Shown here: positions 50,913 through 60,246 of the stretch, in pieces
Layout of the letters: every line of letters begins with the position of its first letter
How positions within the stretch are numbered: the stretch's first letter is position 1
Source: Wenjunlia vitaminophila DSM 41686
Lineage (GTDB): Bacteria > Actinomycetota > Actinomycetes > Streptomycetales > Streptomycetaceae
NCBI RefSeq assembly: GCF_000380165.1
Contig: NZ_KB904634.1
Coordinates: forward strand, 272,493 to 336,492
Direction: 5' to 3'
Length of the DNA stretch: 64,000 nt
Notes under the pieces: generated by a model
Database searches by the model: none
What the model was told of the DNA's origin: nothing
Seen by the model: the letters and a program-made list of their open reading frames with translations, nothing else
Translations under genes and position numbers: made by a program

Positions 50913-52076
50913 TCAGCCCGCCGCGGAGCCCGAGGGGGCCGCGGTGGAGCCCCGGCGGATCAGCGCGGGCTGCATGGTCTCGCGCACGGGCCGGCCGGCG
51001 ACCGGCGTGTCGACGTCCCGGGAGGCGATCCGCCGCAGCAGGAGCTGGGCCGCCCGGCGCCCCATCTCGTAGGTGGGCTGGGCGACCGCGGTGACGCCGG
51101 GCTCCACCATCCGCATCCACGGCATGTCGTCGAAGGACACCAGGGACACGTCCCCCGGCACCGACAGGCCGCGGCGCCGCAACTCCATCCAGGCGGTCTC
51201 GGCCATCAGGTTGTTCACCGCGAACAGGGCCGTGATGTCGGGGTGGCGGTCCAGCAGCTCGGCCACCCGGGGCTGGGCGCCGGCCGCCTTGAAACCCACG
51301 TCGAGGACGAGCCGGCGGTCCAGCGGCACCCCGGCGGCGCGGTGGGCGGCGCGGTAGCCGCGCAGCCGGTCGGCCCCGGTGGCCCACACCGTCTCGTCCG
51401 TCAGCAGGGCGACCCGCTTGTGTCCCAGCTCGAGCAGGTGACGGGTGACCTCCCGGGCACCGCCCTCGTTGTCGATGACCACCGAGTCGCAGCGGCCCCG
51501 ACCGGAGCGCCGGTCGGCCTCCACCACGCTCACCCCGCGGTCGGCCAGCAGCTTGGTGGCCGCGCCCCGCGCCGGGGTGAGGATCACACCCACGGCGCGC
51601 ATGGCGACGAACGCGGTGGCCCCGGCCACCTCGCGCTCCGGCTCACCGTGGTCGTCCACCAGCACCATCTGGTAGCCGTCGGTGCCCAGCACCTGCTCCA
51701 CCCCGGCGGCGAGCTCGGCGTAGAACTGGTTGCGCAGGTCCGAGACGAGCAGGCCCACCAGTCGGCTGCTGTGGCCCTTCAGGGTGCGGGCCATGGTGTC
51801 GGGCACGTAGCCGATGCGCTCGGCCGCCGCGCGCACCCGTTCCCGGATCTCCGCCGCCACGTAGCCCTGGCCGCTCAGCGCCCGGGACGCGGTGGACCGC
51901 GAGGTCCCCGCCTCCTTCGCCACCTCGTGCAGGGTCGGGCGACTGCGGACGGCGGCGACCCTGGCCCGCCCCGTGGCCCCCGCGCCGTTCCCCTGGCCGG
52001 AGGTGTTCCGGTCGGGCGTCCGGCGTCCCGGGGTGCCCCGACCCGACGTGTTGCCACCCGCCCCGCGCTCAGCCAT
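50913..52076 (-). CDS. LacI-family transcriptional regulator
   Basis: 387 residues from ATG 52076. A disordered Gly/Arg/Thr-rich extension (1-45) precedes the helix-turn-helix PTLHEVAKEAGTSRSTASRA (47-66) and hinge VRAAAERIGYVPDTMARTLK. The periplasmic-binding-protein-like domain follows (LVGLLVSDLRNQFYAELAAG; LFAVNNLMAETAWMELRRRG; VSLVSFDDMPWMRMVEPGVT). It lies between operators 2 and 3 and is the only LacI-type protein in the window, so it is the natural repressor of operons 1-3. The usual extension is short; here it is ~45 residues longer. Possible half-operator at 52196. Confidence 0.93.
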   Translation of the reverse strand: MAERGAGGNTSGRGTPGRRTPDRNTSGQGNGAGATGRARVAAVRSRPTLHEVAKEAGTSRSTASRALSGQGYVAAEIRERVRAAAERIGYVPDTMARTLKGHSSRLVGLLVSDLRNQFYAELAAGVEQVLGTDGYQMVLVDDHGEPEREVAGATAFVAMRAVGVILTPARGAATKLLADRGVSVVEADRRSGRGRCDSVVIDNEGGAREVTRHLLELGHKRVALLTDETVWATGADRLRGYRAAHRAAGVPLDRRLVLDVGFKAAGAQPRVAELLDRHPDITALFAVNNLMAETAWMELRRRGLSVPGDVSLVSFDDMPWMRMVEPGVTAVAQPTYEMGRRAAQLLLRRIASRDVDTPVAGRPVRETMQPALIRRGSTAAPSGSAAG

Positions 52077-52195
52077 GCGCTGCTCGTCTCCTCCGCCCCG
52101 GCGGCGCCGCCGCCTCGTGCCCGCCCGGGCGGACGGCCCGGGCGCGGCCACCGCGCCGTTCCCGGCGACCCGTGGGGAACGCGGACACGGTGACG

Positions 52196-52205
52196 CGGGA
52201 ACGAT
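52196..52205. promoter_or_regulatory. Possible half-operator upstream of the LacI gene
   Basis: CGGGAACGAT matches one arm of the shared operator (TGGGAACGAT on the minus strand of sites 1-3) in 9 of 10 bases, 120 bases upstream of the LacI start. The opposite arm is not conserved, so autoregulation is only suggested. Confidence 0.3.
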
Positions 52206-52267
52206 AACGCGACCTCCGCCCGCCGCCGGCCACGCCCCACTGCGACGGCCCGTCGATGGCCCCCACG

Positions 52268-54100
52268 TCAGTCCACGTCCACCAGTGCCTCGGCCTGCTG
52301 GCCGAACCGCACCTGTCCCACGGTCAGGTCAACGGCCACCCGCCGCCGGGTGCCCCGCTCCCCCGGCGGCGGGGTCACCGTGCAGACCACCGTGGCCTCG
52401 CTGTGCCCCGCGGGCTTGACCTCCTGCACGGCGGGCTCGGCGGTCCAGCCGTCGGGCACCACCACCTCCACCCGGGCCTGGCGCGGCTCCCGGAACGGGT
52501 TGCGGACCTCCACCTGGAGCAGCAGCGGCCGGCCCGCCCCCACCACGGACCGGTACGGGGTGATCCGCGCCCCGAACCCCCCGGCTTCGAAGTCGAGTTC
52601 CTCCGGGAGCAGCTCCCGGTGCAGGCGGGCCAGTCGCTCTCCCTCCTCGAGCAGCATGTCCAGGTACTCCTCGGTGACCTCGTGGGGCGCCCAGTGACCG
52701 CTGATCATCAGGTCCGGGCGCAGGCCGCGGTACAGCTCGGCGCTGCGCCGGAAGTCGTCGATCCGGAACCGGTTGCGGTACTGGTAGTTGAGGACCTCCG
52801 GTCGCTCCCCGGGGCGCCACTGGGTGCTCTGCTGGTCCCCGGTGGCGATCACGCGGCGGCCGTCCACCTCGAAGGCGTAGGCCGCGGCGTACAGGGTGTG
52901 GCCCGGCAGCTCGTGCACCCCGATCTCGTACTCCCGCCACCGCACCGGGGCGCCGACCGGCAGGTCGCGGTCCACGGGTATCGGATCGAACCACAGGCAG
53001 GGCAGGTCCCAGCGCCTGGGGTCCTCGAGCACGGGGGTGACGTTCGACGGGGACCAGATCCGGGTGCCCTCGACGTCCCGCAGCAGGTTGAAGCCGGCCA
53101 CGTGGTCGTCGTGGTAGTGGGTGGGCAGGGCCACCTCGACCCGGTCGATCCCGTGGTCCCGGCGCAGCGCCTCCAGGCCGGCGAGCAGCGGCCGGCGGGC
53201 GGACCGGTCGGTGGAGCCGCCGGCGAGCCCGGTGGTGAGGTCGTAGCCGAAGTCCAGCAGCAGCGCGGTGCCGTGGTCGGACAGCAGGGCGTAGGTCTGG
53301 GCCTCGCTGGTGCGGTTGCGCAGCAGGTGCGGGGTGATCCGCTGCCACGGGTCGCGGAGCATGGCGTCCGGGTCCCAGGGGGTGCGGCGGCGGGAGTCCA
53401 GCAGCTCGTGCAGCCGGCCGCGGAGCCGGGCCACGGCCCGGGGCGGGTCGGTGACCGGCTCGCCGTGGGAGGGCAGCAGCAGGTCGGGGGCGCGGTCGAG
53501 CAGTTGGGCGCAGGACAGCGAGGTGGCCGCCACGCCCTCGAGGCCCGCGGTCTCACCGGCGCCGGTGTACGCCCACTGGGTGGCGGCCAACGACCACACC
53601 CGCCCCTCGCCGTGGACCAGGTCACCGACGAACGCCAGGCGTTTGCCGCCGACGTCCACCAGGTAGCTGACCGAGCCCACGGTGTGCCCCGGGGTGGGCA
53701 GGGTGAACACCTGGAACGGTCCGTACGCGCGGGTGCGGTACTCGGCGACGGAGCCGGTGACCGGGACGGGCTCGAGCAGGGAGAAGCGGTCCTGGCGCAC
53801 GGTGTAGTCGTTGTCCAGGTGACGGGTGCGCCAGTGCTCGTCCACCCGCTCGATGAGGTCGCGCTCGACCGGGGGCACCCAGATCCGGATGCCCTCACGC
53901 GCCGCGCGGGCCAGTCCCTGCACCTGGTCGCGGTGGTGGTGGGTGACCAGGACGTCGGTGACCTCCTCCACGCCGTACTCGGCGAGGTGGTCCAGCACGT
54001 CCCCGCTGCCGAAGTCGATGAGCACGGCCTGGCGGCCGTTGCGCAGCAGGTAGACGTGGCAGGTGTCCTGGAAGCGGAAGACGTCCGTTCCGATCAGCAC
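52268..54100 (-). CDS. Tandem metallo-beta-lactamase-fold protein with C-terminal beta domain
   Basis: 610 residues from GTG 54100, overlapping the GH36-like stop by 7 bases. MBL domain 1 (~1-235): VTHHHRDQVQG (54-59, the final His of HxHxDH replaced by Gln), PTPGHTVGS, FVGDLVHG, LLPSHGEP. MBL domain 2 (~250-500): LPTHYHDDHVAG with intact HxHxDH (328-333), LPGHT, IATGDQQS and MISGHW. A NEW3/Ig-like domain ends the protein (VEVRNPFREPRQARVEVVVP). No signal peptide. Two unequal MBL units suggest one catalytic and one modified centre. Substrate unknown; the operon context suggests a sugar-derived ester, lactone or phosphate. Confidence 0.82.
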   Translation of the reverse strand: MLIGTDVFRFQDTCHVYLLRNGRQAVLIDFGSGDVLDHLAEYGVEEVTDVLVTHHHRDQVQGLARAAREGIRIWVPPVERDLIERVDEHWRTRHLDNDYTVRQDRFSLLEPVPVTGSVAEYRTRAYGPFQVFTLPTPGHTVGSVSYLVDVGGKRLAFVGDLVHGEGRVWSLAATQWAYTGAGETAGLEGVAATSLSCAQLLDRAPDLLLPSHGEPVTDPPRAVARLRGRLHELLDSRRRTPWDPDAMLRDPWQRITPHLLRNRTSEAQTYALLSDHGTALLLDFGYDLTTGLAGGSTDRSARRPLLAGLEALRRDHGIDRVEVALPTHYHDDHVAGFNLLRDVEGTRIWSPSNVTPVLEDPRRWDLPCLWFDPIPVDRDLPVGAPVRWREYEIGVHELPGHTLYAAAYAFEVDGRRVIATGDQQSTQWRPGERPEVLNYQYRNRFRIDDFRRSAELYRGLRPDLMISGHWAPHEVTEEYLDMLLEEGERLARLHRELLPEELDFEAGGFGARITPYRSVVGAGRPLLLQVEVRNPFREPRQARVEVVVPDGWTAEPAVQEVKPAGHSEATVVCTVTPPPGERGTRRRVAVDLTVGQVRFGQQAEALVDVD

Positions 54101-55986
54101 GGCTTCCCCCTCGCGGGGCGCCCGGCGCGGGCCCAGACCTCGCGCAGCGTGGCGTAGTCGTCCGGTTCCAGGGCCTGTCCCGTGCGGTCCAGGTGGGTGG
54201 TGTAGTAGAGCGAGGGGACGCCGATCTCCGGTTTCACGGCCAGGTACTCCCGCCAGCCCGTGAGGTCGGGGGCGCACCAGTCGTCGGTGTCCAGGAGCAG
54301 CTCGGGGCAGGACGCGGCGGCCACGGCGGCCCGGTAGCGCATCTGCGGCACCACGGGGGCGTCGGGCTCGAAGTCGTCGAGGCGCAGCATGTCGTTGAGC
54401 CGGATCATGTCGGTGACGTCGGCGAACGACGGGTGCGGGGTCTGGGTGACGATGAGTGCGTCCGGCTTGACCCGCTTGGCCTCGGCGTGGACGACGGCCA
54501 GCATCTGGTGGAGCAGCGCGATGCCCCAGGCCGGGCCGTACCGGTGCAGGGCGGTTCCGCTGGGGGTGCGCGCGGTGAAGTCGATCTTCAGGCCGTCGGC
54601 GTTGAGCCCGTCGCGGCCGAGCATCCGGGCGACGTTCGCGGCGAGCACGCGCCGCGCCGCGGGGTGGGACGGGTCGAGGGCGACGGGCTGGCCGGACGGG
54701 TTCCGCACGCACAGCTCGTCGGGCAGGCCGTCCCACTCCCAGGCGGCCCACCACAGCAGCACCCGCTGCCCGTCGGCCTGCCGCCGGGCTATCCAGCCCG
54801 GCAGGTCCGGCCACTTGGTGGTGTCGGGTTCGCAGGTCCCGTAGTGGGCCTGCCACTTGTCGTCGATGACCACGGTGCCCGGGACGAGGCCCCGGGCCTC
54901 GAGTTCGTCCAGGAACCGGTCGTAGTTGGCCTGGGTGGACAGGTCCGGGGCGGTGGCGCCGCGGCGGGTGGCGGCGAGGTGGTTCTGGGCTCCCCATCCG
55001 CAGAACATCGGCGCGCTCCACCAGGCGGGGCGGGGCTGCCGGTGCGGCGCGGCGGGCCCGGGGGCGTCGGTGACGGCCTGGGCGCGGTCGGCAGCGGGCT
55101 GTGGGTGGTCGTCCGGGCGCGGCGGTGCCCAGCCACGGGCGGACAGGTAGCCGCGGTACCAGCGCAGGCCCTGGTACGGGTCCCGGTGCCCGGCGGCGAG
55201 CACCACCGGTGGGGTGCGGAACGCGCCGTCCACCCGGGTCTGGCCCTCGTAGTCGAGGCGCAGGGCGAACCCGTTGTCCGCCGGCAGGTAGCGCAGTTGG
55301 GTGAAGTTGAGCTGGTCCACGGGGCCGCCCAGGGCCAGCGTCCACCACCGCTCGCCCTCGGGGAGCCGCTGTTCGGGTTCCCGCACCGCGGCGGTGGTCA
55401 GGACCAGGCACAGCGGGGCGGGGGTGGAGAACCAGTGCCCGCGTCCGGGTCCGGCGTCGCCGACCACCCCGATCACGGCGCTCTCCCCGGCGCCCCGCAC
55501 CAGCCGGCGCGGGTCCCCGGGGTTCGGCGAGAACAGGGTGCGGAAGGCGCCGCCGCTGGGGGTGAAGCCGCTGCCGCCCCCGGCCATCACCGAGCGCCCG
55601 GCGAGCAGGTGCACCCCGTCGAGGGTCCCGCGGCCCCGCACCTCCCAGCTCAGCTCGATCTCCCCGGGCCGGCACTCGACGCGGGCGGCGGCGCTCTCCC
55701 AGCGGGTGCTGCTCCGCCGCAGCAGGAGCACCGGGTGGGGGCCGGCGCAGTCCACCATGACCGGCTCCAGGGCGGTGGTCTCGTCCGGGCCCTGGAGGCA
55801 GTCCAACGCGCCCAGCAGGTTCAGCTCCGCCACCCACCGCCCGGTGGTGTCCCACAGCCGGGCGGTGCTGTCCCCCGCGGCCACCCGCAGCCGGTATCCC
55901 GGGGCCTCCACGGTGATCGTCTCCGGCGTCCCGGACGACCCCCAGGAGCGGCTGACCCGCACCCCGTTCTCCGCCACGTCCCGCAT
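54094..55986 (-). CDS. GH36-like TIM-barrel glycosidase
   Basis: 630 residues from ATG 55986. Residues 1-270 are a beta-sandwich; ~320-600 form the barrel. MFCGWGAQNHLAATRRGATA, GTVVIDDKWQAHYGTCEPDT, RVLLWWAAWEWDGLPDELCV and the nucleophile-type Asp469 in NADGLKIDFTARTPSG are as in GH36/GH31-clan retaining alpha-galactosidase-like enzymes; the acid/base may be Asp532 in IRLNDMLRLDDF. Family assignment is by motif, and the substrate could be other than galactose. Intracellular. First gene of operon 3, 53 bases behind operator 3. Confidence 0.8.
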   Translation of the reverse strand: MRDVAENGVRVSRSWGSSGTPETITVEAPGYRLRVAAGDSTARLWDTTGRWVAELNLLGALDCLQGPDETTALEPVMVDCAGPHPVLLLRRSSTRWESAAARVECRPGEIELSWEVRGRGTLDGVHLLAGRSVMAGGGSGFTPSGGAFRTLFSPNPGDPRRLVRGAGESAVIGVVGDAGPGRGHWFSTPAPLCLVLTTAAVREPEQRLPEGERWWTLALGGPVDQLNFTQLRYLPADNGFALRLDYEGQTRVDGAFRTPPVVLAAGHRDPYQGLRWYRGYLSARGWAPPRPDDHPQPAADRAQAVTDAPGPAAPHRQPRPAWWSAPMFCGWGAQNHLAATRRGATAPDLSTQANYDRFLDELEARGLVPGTVVIDDKWQAHYGTCEPDTTKWPDLPGWIARRQADGQRVLLWWAAWEWDGLPDELCVRNPSGQPVALDPSHPAARRVLAANVARMLGRDGLNADGLKIDFTARTPSGTALHRYGPAWGIALLHQMLAVVHAEAKRVKPDALIVTQTPHPSFADVTDMIRLNDMLRLDDFEPDAPVVPQMRYRAAVAAASCPELLLDTDDWCAPDLTGWREYLAVKPEIGVPSLYYTTHLDRTGQALEPDDYATLREVWARAGRPARGKPC

Positions 55987-56502
55987 CCGTCCCCACCTGT
56001 CGCCGACCGCGGGGCCGGACGGCACCACGACTGGGATCGTTCCCAGCATGGGAACGTACCCACACAGGGGCCGGCGGGTCAAGGAAGACCAGGAGAGAAG
56101 GAGCCGGCCTTCCCGGGCCCCGGCTGAACGGTGGTGCGCCCGCGCTGTCCACGGTCGGGGAAGACCACCCGCGAGGTGCGCTCTCTGGGCCGTCTGGCGC
56201 ACCCCGATGACGTTTCGGGTAGTGGTCGGCGCACACCGTGATGCCGACGCGACAGTCGCGGTGCGGGCTCGGCGCGGCCCAAGCGGCATGCCAGCCCAGC
56301 CCAGCGACCAGGACGACGGCGGCGGAGACAACAAGATCCGGGGCACTCCGCGTGCGACGTTCCCTCTCTGCCCCGGTCTCGCCCGCAGGAAGCGGGTACC
56401 CGATGGCCCGGAGCACACTCGGCCAGGCTGAGCGACGACGACAGCAGGAACCCCACGCAAGGGCCGCCTGGTCGGCGACTGACCCTGGGAAGTGAGACGG
56501 GA
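55987..56502. other. Intergenic region, 516 bp, with operator 3
   Basis: Divergent promoter zone between operon 3 and the SHOCT-protein gene. Operator 3 lies at 56039-56055. A frame on the minus strand (~56200-56416) reads like a short hydrophobic stretch (DLVVSAAVVLVAGLGW) but has no clear start signal and runs into the operator, so I do not call a gene. Confidence 0.45.
56039..56055. promoter_or_regulatory. LacI-type operator 3 (GH36-like/MBL operon)
   Basis: GTTCCCA-GCA-TGGGAAC with the same flanks (GATCGTTCCC, GGGAACGTACCCAC) as operators 1 and 2 but one extra central base. 53 bases before the GH36-like start. The third member makes chance similarity unlikely. Confidence 0.8.
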
Positions 56503-56796
56503 ATGATGTTTTGGTACAGCCATGACATGAACGGCTGGGGCTGGTTCGCGATGTTGATCAGCATGGTGGTGTTCTGGGCGCTGATCATCACCGTCGGCGT
56601 CCTGATCTACCGGGCCTCGACCCGCTCCGCCCCCAGCGGCACGGGACCCACCGGCTGGCACAGGACGTCCCCGCCCGGGAGCCCCGAGCAGGTCCTCGCC
56701 GACCGGTACGCACGCGGCGAGATCGACGACGAGGAGTACCACCGCCGCCTGAACACCCTCCGCGGTTCGTCACCAGGGACACCACCGTCCTCCTAG
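56503..56796 (+). CDS. Small SHOCT-domain membrane protein
   Basis: 97 residues from ATG 56503 (ATG 56506 equivalent). One membrane helix at ~14-38 (WFAMLISMVVFWALIITVGVL), then a linker and a C-terminal SHOCT motif EQVLADRYARGEIDDEEYHR. SHOCT domains are short oligomerisation helices common in actinobacterial membrane proteins. Function unknown. Confidence 0.85.
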   Translation: MMFWYSHDMNGWGWFAMLISMVVFWALIITVGVLIYRASTRSAPSGTGPTGWHRTSPPGSPEQVLADRYARGEIDDEEYHRRLNTLRGSSPGTPPSS

Positions 56797-56902
56797 TGGG
56801 CCAGAGCCCCGACCTAGAACACGGCCTAGTCAGGTCGTCCCGCCCGCGACCCGCGACCCGGCGGGAGGAGGCGGGGATCACCACCCGGCCGGGACGCGCG
56901 GG

Positions 56903-58438
<1,536 letters not shown>

Positions 58439-59215
58439 TCACCACGAGGACCAGAGGCGGCGGGGGGCGTCCAACGCCCGGCTGACCGCCCGGACCACCA
58501 ACGGGGGCTGGGCGCTGGCGTCGCGCCGCAGGTGCCAGGCGTAGTAGATCTGTTCGAGGGACGGCGGCCCGACGGCCAGGTTGCGGAACGTCGCGCCGGC
58601 GGGCGACTCCTGACCGGTGCGCACCAGGTAGGCGGCGCTCATCGAACCGCTGCGGCCCACGCCCGCGCCGCAGTGCACGAAGACCCGACCTCCGGCCTGC
58701 TCGACCGTCGCGAGGAACCGCTCCACCTGGCGGGGTGTGGGGGTCTGCCCGTCCCTGACGGGCAGCCTCACCAGCCGCAGTCCGGCCCTGCCCGGAGCCG
58801 AGAGCTGGCGGTGTGACAGTTCCTCGGCGCGCAGGTCCACCACGGTGGTGACGCCCCGGCGGGCCAGCGCCCGGTAACCGCGGTCCCCCGGGGCCGAACC
58901 CCGCAGGACCTCGTCGTCCACGGCCACGAAGTGGTTGATGCCCTCCATCCGCACCCCGGCCGGCTGGCTCTGCCGGGCAACGAGGGTGGCTCCCAGAATG
59001 CCCAACACCCCCGTCAGCCAGAGCAGTCCGTACATCACCAGCGCGGCCACCAGCACCCTGGCCGCCGTGCGCCAGGGACGGACCACCGGCGGGGAAGAGG
59101 GCACGGACCCCGCCGGTGGGGCCGACGTACGGGGGAACCGGGGCAAGGGAAGCACCACCTCGGACCAGGGGCGGCGCAGCCACGCGCCGCCGATGGCGAC
59201 ACGAATGGCGGACAT
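58439..59215 (-). CDS. Membrane-anchored dual-specificity/tyrosine phosphatase-like protein
   Basis: 258 residues from ATG 59215. A basic, Pro-rich N-terminal tail, one or two membrane helices at ~50-80 (AARVLVAALVMYGLLWLTGV), then the phosphatase domain: VVDLRAEELSHRQLSA, LPVRDGQTPTPRQVERFLAT and the P-loop HCGAGVGRSG (Cys182, Arg188, CX5R). The motif is intact, so it should be active on phospho-Tyr/Ser/Thr or phospholipid at the inner face. It is separated by 93 bp from the upstream membrane-protein gene, perhaps in one transcript. Confidence 0.85.
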   Translation of the reverse strand: MSAIRVAIGGAWLRRPWSEVVLPLPRFPRTSAPPAGSVPSSPPVVRPWRTAARVLVAALVMYGLLWLTGVLGILGATLVARQSQPAGVRMEGINHFVAVDDEVLRGSAPGDRGYRALARRGVTTVVDLRAEELSHRQLSAPGRAGLRLVRLPVRDGQTPTPRQVERFLATVEQAGGRVFVHCGAGVGRSGSMSAAYLVRTGQESPAGATFRNLAVGPPSLEQIYYAWHLRRDASAQPPLVVRAVSRALDAPRRLWSSW

Positions 59216-59307
59216 CCTATGCCAGTGCACCCGGTTCCCCAGGGCGTTCCGCCGCTCCCGCGGGACTCCCCCGGGCACGCCCCGTGGGCGGCCCACCCGC
59301 CCCTCGT

Positions 59308-60246
59308 TCAGCGGTCGTCGCCGAGTTCCTCCTCCCCCAGCACCGTGAACCGGACCCGGTCGAGTTGGGAGTCCACCAGGCAGCCGCGCAGCCGCATCCG
59401 GTCGTGGCCGGTCAGGGCGGGGCGCACCACTCCCGCGTACACGTCCCCCTCCACATGGCTCAGCGGCGCGTTCACCAGCAGCGACGAGGTCGAGGCCCGA
59501 CAGCTCCCCCACAGCCGGTTGGCCATGATCTCGCGGCCGATCTCGTCGAGGTCCCCGCGCACCGACACCCTCAGCAGGTACGCCGTGGCCTCGGCCCGCG
59601 ACTCCCGCTCGGGACGGGTCTGGGTGAGTGCGGCCAGCCCCGCGACCAGCGCGCCGAGCGCGAGCACCGCTCCCAGGCCCAGCACGGGTCGGCGCCACCC
59701 CCCGGAACCGGGCCCGTGCACGGGCCGGCCGAGCAACGGGAGGTCCTCGATGTCGGGCCGCGGCGCCGGGTCACGCACACCACCGGCAGGCGCGGTGAGC
59801 ACCGACAGCCGGCTGGCCAGCCGCACGTCGCCACCGCTCCTCGCGGTGGCGGAGGCCACCCGCTGCACCACCCAGGCCGCGGCCGAGAGCAACGCCCCGG
59901 TGGCGATCAGCACCGGGACGAAGACGAAGGTGCGGTTGGCGGTGGCCCCGTCGTCGCGCACCAGCCAGCGGAACGGGGAGGCCCCGTTCCCCTCGGGCTC
60001 GGCTCGCCGGGCCAGCCGCCGGCCGACGTCCGCGGTCCCGGGGTCGAGCGCCTCCGCCACCCGGTGCTCCAGACGGGTCATGCGGCTCAGCAGCATCATG
60101 CAGACCAAGAACACCTCGGCCACCAGCAGGAGCAGTCCGGCGATCAGTGCGCGCTGCCACTCCCAGCGGTACAGGTACACCGCCAGGTAGCCGCCGGCGC
60201 CCAGAGCGCTCAGCCCGCCGAAGCCGTACGAGACCAGCCTCAGCAT
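59308..60246 (-). CDS. Hypothetical membrane protein coupled to PEP-synthase-like gene
   Basis: 312 residues; start overlaps the upstream gene by 7 bases. Membrane helices at ~5-25 (VSYGFGGLSALGAGGYLAVY), 33-55 (ALIAGLLLLVAEVFLVCMML), 108-130 (FVFVPVLIATGALLSAAAWV) and 190-212 (PVLGLGAVLALGALVAGLAA). An extracytoplasmic C-terminal domain follows (EIGREIMANRLWGSCRASTS; DRVRFTVLGEEE) with two Cys likely disulfide-bonded. Family not recognised. Coupling suggests function with the PEP-synthase-like protein. Confidence 0.75.
   Translation of the reverse strand: MLRLVSYGFGGLSALGAGGYLAVYLYRWEWQRALIAGLLLLVAEVFLVCMMLLSRMTRLEHRVAEALDPGTADVGRRLARRAEPEGNGASPFRWLVRDDGATANRTFVFVPVLIATGALLSAAAWVVQRVASATARSGGDVRLASRLSVLTAPAGGVRDPAPRPDIEDLPLLGRPVHGPGSGGWRRPVLGLGAVLALGALVAGLAALTQTRPERESRAEATAYLLRVSVRGDLDEIGREIMANRLWGSCRASTSSLLVNAPLSHVEGDVYAGVVRPALTGHDRMRLRGCLVDSQLDRVRFTVLGEEELGDDR

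Noticed and set aside
52268..56416. Single 1382-codon frame covering the MBL gene and beyond
   Set aside because: The MBL similarity starts at GTG 54100; the upstream part overlaps the GH36-like gene and the operator.
56079..56591. Minus-strand ORF next to operator 3
   Set aside because: Low-quality translation, crosses the promoter region and the start of the SHOCT gene; no start signal or homology seen.
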